A stretch of DNA of 64,000 nt from Ardenticatenaceae bacterium (GTDB taxonomy: Bacteria; Chloroflexota; Anaerolineae; Promineifilales; Promineifilaceae): contig JACKBX010000004.1 of the NCBI GenBank assembly GCA_020634375.1, forward strand, positions 434,001 through 498,000. The letters are read 5' to 3'. Under the pieces are notes generated by a model that did no database searches, had not been told where the DNA came from, and was given only the letters and a program-made list of their open reading frames with translations. This document shows positions 59,191 to 64,000 of this stretch, piece by piece. The position numbers were made by a program, and so were the translations under genes. Position 1 is the first letter of the stretch; every line of letters starts with the position of its first letter.

Positions 59191-61254
59191 ATGATTAACC
59201 TGACCCCTGTGCAAGAAACGGCCGTCACCGCCCCCCACACCAGTTTCCTCCTCGGCCCCGCCGGCAGTGGCAAAACCACCGCCCTGCAACACCGCCTGCT
59301 GCGCCTGCTGCAAGAAGGCGAAACCGCCTACACCCTCCTCATCCTCGTCGCCGAACCCGACCACCAACAGGGCTACCGCGACTTCATCCACCAATCCGGT
59401 CTCGGCCCCTACGCCGACCTCAAAATCACCACCTACATCGAGATGGCCCGCGAAATGGTAGCCCTGTTTTGGCCGTTGGTGGCGCGGGATGCGGGATTTG
59501 CACGGCCGTACCAGCCCCCCACCTTCCTCAGCTACGATCTGGCACAGTTGCAAATGTGGCGCATCATCACCCCCATGCTCGCCGACGGTGCCTTTAGCGA
59601 TTTGCGCCTGCGCCCGCAGCAAATCGTCAGCCAACTTTTGGACACCCTCAACCGCGCCGCGCTCAACGCCCTCTCATTGGACGAGGCCATTGCGCGGCAG
59701 CGCGACACCTGGGTAGGCGAGCCAGAACGCCTGCTGCACCTCACCGACGCCGCCAAAGCCGCCCGCCGCTTCCGCAAACAATGCCTGGAAAACAGCCTGC
59801 TCGACCTCTCGCTGGTTATCGAAGTGTTCGACACGCAGTTGATCAAGCGCCCCGAATTTCACCGCTATTTCAGTGAGCGTTACCGCCATTTGATAGTAGA
59901 CAACGTAGAAGAGCAGACCCCCGCCGGGCAAAACTTCGTCGCCAATTTGATGAACGCCACACAGACAACGGCCGTTGCCTACGATTCCGGCGGCGGTTAC
60001 AAACGCTTCATGGCCGCCGACCCCCTGGGCGCGAACAAATTCCGCACCCTGTGCCAACGGGCCTTTGACTTTGCGCCCATCTTCACCGCGCCGCCAGAGA
60101 TGCAGCAGCTTGCCAACGTCGTCGAGAACCACCTCATGCACACCACGCACCCCACCGCCGCCGCCGAGGAGATGGTGATTACAACGGTAAACGGCCGTTA
60201 CCGCCGCGACATGGTACACAACCTCATCCCCCTGCTGGCCGCCATCATCGCCGAAGATGGCGTCCATCCCCGCGACATCGCCATCATCAGCCCCTATTTG
60301 GATGGGGCGCTGCGCTACACCCTCACGCAAGCCTTGCAAGCGGCCAGGCTGCCCTATTATTTGCTGCGCCGCCGCTCCAGCCCCCGCGAAGAACCGCGTG
60401 TCCGCGCCTGGCTCACCTGGTTGGCCCTGGCCCATCCGCAGTGGGGCGTCAAGCCCGCCGCCTACGATGTGGCCGAAGCCTTCGACCTCAGCCTGCATGA
60501 GATGGACCCCGCCCGTGCCCAACTGCTAACCAGCCGCCTGTACATGCCGGAGGAGGGGGCGCTGCTGCCCATTGCCGAACTGCCGCCGCCCATCGCCGCC
60601 CGCATTGGCGAGCCTTTGCTGGAATTAGTCGAGGAATTGCGCCTGTGGTTGGCAGAACAGGACGGCCGTACCCCCCTCGACACCTTCCTCTACAACCTTT
60701 TTGCCAACCTGCTGGCCCAGCCCCGCTTCCAACCCAAGCCGGATTTGGCCGGAGCGGCCGTGTGTGATTGGCTGGTACGCGCCGCCGGGCGTCTACGCCA
60801 ATCCGCCGCGCCGATGGGCCTGGCAACCCCCGGCGACATTGGCCGCGCCTTCATCGAGGGCATCTACAATGGGCTGGTCACGGCCCGCCCGCCGGAGCTT
60901 GGCGAGCCGCCCGACCCCGACGGCATCATGATTTCCACCATTTATGGCTACTTGCTGGCGGGGCGTCCGGCGCGGGTGCAGGTGTGGCTGGAAACGGCCG
61001 CCACCGGCTGGTGGGACATCCCCAATCAGCCCCTGAGCAACGCCTTTGTGCTGGCGCAAAGCCGTCCCGCCGACCTGCCCTGGAGTACGGAGGAGGACTT
61101 TGCCATCCGCAACCAGCTACTCAGTCGCATCATTCGCGGGCTGGCGGTGCGCTGTCAGGATGGCGTGATTCTCGCCACCAGCGAGCTAGACCGGCGCGGC
61201 CAGCGGCAGGATGGCGTGCTGTGGCGAGCTTTGAAGGAAGCGATTAGCCGTTAG
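59191..61254 (+). CDS. UvrD/Rep-like superfamily 1 ATPase, divergent
   Basis: 687 residues. Q-motif LTPVQETAV (Gln8), Walker A GPAGSGKTT (22-30) and a divergent Walker B LIVDNVEEQTP where helicases have DEFQDT. Later LRYTLTQALQAARLPYYLLRRRSSPREEPRVRAWLTWL matches the UvrD C-terminal 2A region. The IMISTIYGYLLAGRPARVQVWLETAATGWWD segment matches the VHxAKGLE-type motif V area but is degenerate. No nuclease or Fe-S motif is seen. It may be a helicase-like ATPase in repair or a relic that lost unwinding. It starts without a ribosome binding site. Confidence 0.75.
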   Translation: MINLTPVQETAVTAPHTSFLLGPAGSGKTTALQHRLLRLLQEGETAYTLLILVAEPDHQQGYRDFIHQSGLGPYADLKITTYIEMAREMVALFWPLVARDAGFARPYQPPTFLSYDLAQLQMWRIITPMLADGAFSDLRLRPQQIVSQLLDTLNRAALNALSLDEAIARQRDTWVGEPERLLHLTDAAKAARRFRKQCLENSLLDLSLVIEVFDTQLIKRPEFHRYFSERYRHLIVDNVEEQTPAGQNFVANLMNATQTTAVAYDSGGGYKRFMAADPLGANKFRTLCQRAFDFAPIFTAPPEMQQLANVVENHLMHTTHPTAAAEEMVITTVNGRYRRDMVHNLIPLLAAIIAEDGVHPRDIAIISPYLDGALRYTLTQALQAARLPYYLLRRRSSPREEPRVRAWLTWLALAHPQWGVKPAAYDVAEAFDLSLHEMDPARAQLLTSRLYMPEEGALLPIAELPPPIAARIGEPLLELVEELRLWLAEQDGRTPLDTFLYNLFANLLAQPRFQPKPDLAGAAVCDWLVRAAGRLRQSAAPMGLATPGDIGRAFIEGIYNGLVTARPPELGEPPDPDGIMISTIYGYLLAGRPARVQVWLETAATGWWDIPNQPLSNAFVLAQSRPADLPWSTEEDFAIRNQLLSRIIRGLAVRCQDGVILATSELDRRGQRQDGVLWRALKEAISR

Positions 61255-61334
61255 CCGTTAGCGATTAGCAAGACCCGCCACTCGCATACTTGCAAACTTG
61301 CATACTTGCCACTTGCCCACTTGCCACTTGCCCG
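61247..61334. repeat. Intergenic mixed TAGC-type and TTGCAAGT-type repeats
   Basis: TTAGCCGTTAGC words, then ACTTGCAAACTTGCATACTTG and CCACTTGCCCACTTGCC. They fill the gap between the UvrD-like stop and the PP2C -10 box. The second word family is the reverse complement of that at 12242-12271. Confidence 0.7.
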
Positions 61335-61335
61335 C

Positions 61336-61341
61336 TATAGT
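61336..61341 (+). promoter_or_regulatory. -10-like TATAGT 6 bp before the PP2C ATG
   Basis: TATAGT lies 6 bp before ATG 61348 and no ribosome binding site is present, again suggesting a leaderless transcript. Confidence 0.45.
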
Positions 61342-61347
61342 TTTGCC

Positions 61348-62298
61348 ATGAGTAAACTTGCGCCGATAGTAGCTGCCATGCGCACGGACGACGGCCGTAT
61401 CCACGATCACAACGAGGATTATATTTCTCGTTGGGAACCCACAACCCCCGAAGATGAAAAAAAATATGGTTGGCTCTTCATCGTCGCCGATGGCGTTGGC
61501 GGGGCTGACGCGGGCGAGATTGCCAGCGAGTATGCTACCGAGCGCATGAAGGAGCATTACCTGGCGCATACGGAGACGGCCGATTGGGGCGAGCGGCTGC
61601 GGCAGGCGATGTTGTACGCGAATACCGAACTGCGGCAGTTGGTTGCCAGCGAGCATGAGGGCCGCCGCATGGCGACGACGATGGTAACGGCCGTCATCAC
61701 CGGCAGCACCGTGCATATCGCCAATGTGGGCGACAGCCGTGCCTACCACTGGCGGGCCGGTTTCATCTCGCAAATTACCAAAGACCACAGCCTGGTTGCT
61801 AAATTGGTAGAAGAGGGGGCCATTTCCGCCGCAGAAGCGGAAAATCACCCTTACCAAAATGTGATTTTGTACAGCATTGGCTCCGATAAAAATCCGCGCA
61901 TTGATTTATTTGAAGTGCCGTTGGTGTTGGGGGACATTTTGGTCCTCTGTTCCGATGGCCTAAATAAGCATGTTTCGGACGCGGAAATTGGCGAATTTGT
62001 GGCGCGGCAACCATTGGATGCGGCGGCGGAATCATTAATCAGTCTGGCAAATGAGCGCGGCGGACGCGATAACATCTCGGTGATTGTGCTGCGTTATGGC
62101 GAACGCCCAGATTTAACGGAGACAATGGTGGGGGAAACGGCCGTTGCACTAGAGACCACTCCATCCAAAACAACCGTTATCAGTGCTTCCCAGCCAGCAG
62201 CCAAATCAAATACACGCGCCTTGTGGGTTTACACCATCATCCTCGCTTTAATTGAGGCGCTGCTGACCATTTTGATCTGGCTTTACTTACGCGTTTAA
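61348..62298 (+). CDS. PP2C-family serine/threonine phosphatase with C-terminal membrane anchor
   Basis: 316 residues. The four metal-binding PP2C motifs are present: HDHNEDYISRW, VADGVGGADAGEIAS, VHIANVGDSRAYHWRAG and VLCSDGLNKHVSDAEI, then GGRDNISVIVL. A low-complexity segment with ACGGCCGT (ETAVALETT) leads to a C-terminal TM helix (LWVYTIILALIEALLTILIWLYL), so the catalytic domain faces the cytoplasm at the membrane. A Ser/Thr kinase partner is not in the window. Confidence 0.94.
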   Translation: MSKLAPIVAAMRTDDGRIHDHNEDYISRWEPTTPEDEKKYGWLFIVADGVGGADAGEIASEYATERMKEHYLAHTETADWGERLRQAMLYANTELRQLVASEHEGRRMATTMVTAVITGSTVHIANVGDSRAYHWRAGFISQITKDHSLVAKLVEEGAISAAEAENHPYQNVILYSIGSDKNPRIDLFEVPLVLGDILVLCSDGLNKHVSDAEIGEFVARQPLDAAAESLISLANERGGRDNISVIVLRYGERPDLTETMVGETAVALETTPSKTTVISASQPAAKSNTRALWVYTIILALIEALLTILIWLYLRV

Positions 62299-62306
62299 TA
62301 AATTTA

Positions 62307-62465
62307 GAGATTGGAGATTAGAGATTGAAGAATTTACCGCAAAGAGCGCAAAGAACGCAAAGAACGCAAAGATTTTTTCCTTCGCGGCCTTTGCGTTCTT
62401 TGCGGTGAAATAAGTTTTGCCAGCCAACTAAGATTGTCAAACGCTCATCTCTAATCTCCAATCTC
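62307..62465. repeat. Nested inverted repeats upstream of the RNase J gene
   Basis: Outer arms: GAGATTGGAGATTAGAGAT (62307-62325) and its exact complement at 62447-62465, 19 bp. Inner arms: ACCGCAAAGA/ACGCAAAG words (62337-62370) and CTTTGCGTTCTTTGCGGT (62389-62406). Together they could fold into one large stem before the GGAGG of RNase J. The structure fills most of the 188-bp gap; no other feature is seen. Confidence 0.7.
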
Positions 62466-62486
62466 CACCCCTCACACGGAGGCTTC

Positions 62487-64000
62487 ATGACATCCAAACT
62501 ACGCATTGTCCCGCTTGGCGGCTTGGGCGAAATCGGCAAAAACATGACCGTCATCGAGTACGAAGACGAAATTCTGGTTATTGATGCTGGCATTATGTTC
62601 CCTGAAAGCGACATGCTGGGCATAGACATCATCATTCCCGACTTCACCTACCTGCGTGATAAAACCGACAAAATCCGCGCTATCCTCGTCACACACGGTC
62701 ACGAAGATCACATTGGTGCGCTGCCCCATTTTATGGCCGAAGTGGACGCTCCTATTTATGCGACTGCGCTCACGGCTGGTTTGATAGAGGTCAAGCTGCG
62801 GCAGGCAGGCTTGCTCAGCGATGTGGATATTCATACCTTTCAGGCTGGCGAGACGCTGGAATTGGGATGTTTCACCGTTGAGCCGTTCCACGTTGCCCAC
62901 AGCATCCCCGATTGCGTGGGTTTTGGCATCACTACGCCGGTTGGCCTCATTGTCCATACCGGTGACTACAAATTTGACCACACTCCGGCAGATGGCTGGC
63001 CGCCAGACTTTGCCAAGCTGGCGGAATTTTCGCAGCGTGGTGTGCTGGCGCTGTTGGCAGACAGCACCAATGCTGACCGTCCCGGCTGGACGCCATCGGA
63101 AATGGTGGTGGCCCGTGCCTTGGATGATGTGTTCCGCACGGCCGAAGGACGCATTATCATTGCTACCTTTGCCTCGCTCATTTCGCGCATTCAACAGGTG
63201 GCGGATCTGGCGGAGAAGTACGGCCGTAAATTAGCCATCACCGGTCGTTCCATGCGTGAAAATGCCAAGATGGCCCGCCGCCTCGGCTACCTGGAAATCC
63301 CAGACCACTTGCTTATTGATGTAGACGATGCCGTGAAACTGCCGCAGCACGAAGTGGCAATTATGGCTACCGGTTCACAGGGCGAGCCATCGGCCGTGAT
63401 GGGGCGGTTGGCGCGGGGGCGGCATCGCAATCTCAGCATTTTGGAGGGGGATACGGTAGTATTCTCTGCGTATCCCATCCCCGGCAATGAAGAAGTGGTG
63501 TTCCGCACCATTAACCAGTTATTCCGGCGCGGCGCGAATGTGTTGTATGAACGCATCGCTCCGGTTCACGTTTCTGGTCATGCTAGCCAGGAAGAAATGA
63601 AGTTGATGATCAACCTGGTGCGGCCGCAGTTTCTCATCCCCATTCATGGCGAACTACGCCATCTGAAACAGCACGCCGAAATGGCATTGCACATGGACAT
63701 CCCGCAGGAAAATATTGCTGTTATTGAAAACGGCACGCCGTTGGAATTGACAGAATCCAGCCTGGAGATTTTGCCCCGCATGCCCGGCGGTTATGTTTTT
63801 GTGGATGGGGCCAGCGTGGGCGAGATTGGTTGGCCGGTGGTGCGTGACCGTGAAGCCTTGGCGCAAAGTGGTGTGGTGTTTGCCGTGTTAGCTACCAGCG
63901 ACGCAGGCAAAATTGTGGGCCAGCCGGAAATTATCTCGCGTGGCTTTGTGAATCCCAAAGAGTCGGATGAACTGCTGAAGGGGGCGGCGGAGGCGATTCT
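62487..64000 (+). CDS. rnj: Ribonuclease J (3' partial)
   Basis: 504 residues are visible and the frame is open to the window end, so the C-terminal domain is missing. CGGAGG serves ATG 62487. Metallo-beta-lactamase and beta-CASP motifs: VPLGGLGEIGKNMTVIEY, DAGIMFPE, ILVTHGHEDHIGAL (HxHxDH), HVAHSIPDCVG, HTGDYKFD, LLADSTNAD, IIATFASLISRIQQ, ITGRSMREN and HVSGHASQEEMKL. RNase J performs 5'-3' exonuclease and endonuclease mRNA/rRNA processing in the cytoplasm. Long upstream inverted repeats may affect its mRNA. Assignment to J1 or J2 type is not attempted. Confidence 0.95.
   Translation, partial: MTSKLRIVPLGGLGEIGKNMTVIEYEDEILVIDAGIMFPESDMLGIDIIIPDFTYLRDKTDKIRAILVTHGHEDHIGALPHFMAEVDAPIYATALTAGLIEVKLRQAGLLSDVDIHTFQAGETLELGCFTVEPFHVAHSIPDCVGFGITTPVGLIVHTGDYKFDHTPADGWPPDFAKLAEFSQRGVLALLADSTNADRPGWTPSEMVVARALDDVFRTAEGRIIIATFASLISRIQQVADLAEKYGRKLAITGRSMRENAKMARRLGYLEIPDHLLIDVDDAVKLPQHEVAIMATGSQGEPSAVMGRLARGRHRNLSILEGDTVVFSAYPIPGNEEVVFRTINQLFRRGANVLYERIAPVHVSGHASQEEMKLMINLVRPQFLIPIHGELRHLKQHAEMALHMDIPQENIAVIENGTPLELTESSLEILPRMPGGYVFVDGASVGEIGWPVVRDREALAQSGVVFAVLATSDAGKIVGQPEIISRGFVNPKESDELLKGAAEAI

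Overview
The window (about 55% GC, 64 kb) looks like a chromosomal piece of a Chloroflexota bacterium, probably an Anaerolineae/Caldilineae/Promineofilum-like lineage. This is inferred from gene content: a fused BTAD-STAND-WD40 regulator, an archaeal-type glycogen debranching enzyme, LivJ-type lipoproteins, many short single-pass or lipoprotein genes typical of the phylum, and secreted FG-GAP proteins with a C-terminal sorting-like tail. No rRNA, tRNA, CRISPR array, IS element or phage gene was recognised. Two genes are cut by the window ends: a DUF2680-like protein at the left edge and ribonuclease J at the right edge.

Layout. 0-12 kb: envelope and signalling genes (HtrA-type protease, YceI lipoprotein, an OmpR/histidine kinase pair, AI-2E family permease, esterase, cyclic-nucleotide-binding protein, glycogen debranching enzyme, PAS histidine kinase, endonuclease III). 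12-27 kb: an accessory-looking block with a 1475-residue SARP/BTAD-STAND-WD40 regulator. Divergent from it are a promoter with two perfect 11-bp direct repeats, a 56-residue peptide gene and three tandem secreted repeat proteins; the first of these is broken by many small indels. 27-32 kb: plsX-fabF, a membrane protein, an MBL-fold hydrolase and PhoU. 32-43 kb: a complete branched-chain-amino-acid-type ABC transporter (SBP, two permeases, two ATPases). It is followed in the same direction by an ornithine-cyclodeaminase-like enzyme, an FAD amino-acid oxidase-like enzyme, a second LivJ-like lipoprotein and a rare SBP3-SBP5 fusion, which together suggest an amino-acid or opine uptake and catabolism unit. 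43-51 kb: plsY, a JAMM peptidase overlapping a MocR regulator, and TetR followed by a six-GAF histidine kinase. 51-64 kb: a secreted PGRP-type amidase, unknown proteins, enoyl-CoA hydratase, an LLM flavoprotein, a 2-hydroxyacid dehydrogenase, a UvrD-like ATPase, a PP2C phosphatase and RNase J.

Two genome-scale sequence features stand out. The palindromic octamer ACGGCCGT occurs about 120 times by my hand count (roughly one per 530 bp, mostly inside genes), a density like HIP1 of cyanobacteria. Most intergenic gaps are filled with short tandem words (TAGCTAAT-, CAGTAATCAGT-, TTGCAAGTGG-, TTGTTCAT-, GTGAAACGT-like), a different word per gap, often arranged as inverted repeats; this resembles the STRR repeats of cyanobacteria. 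Several genes that follow such gaps have a -10-like hexamer only 6-10 bp before the ATG and no ribosome binding site, suggesting leaderless transcripts.
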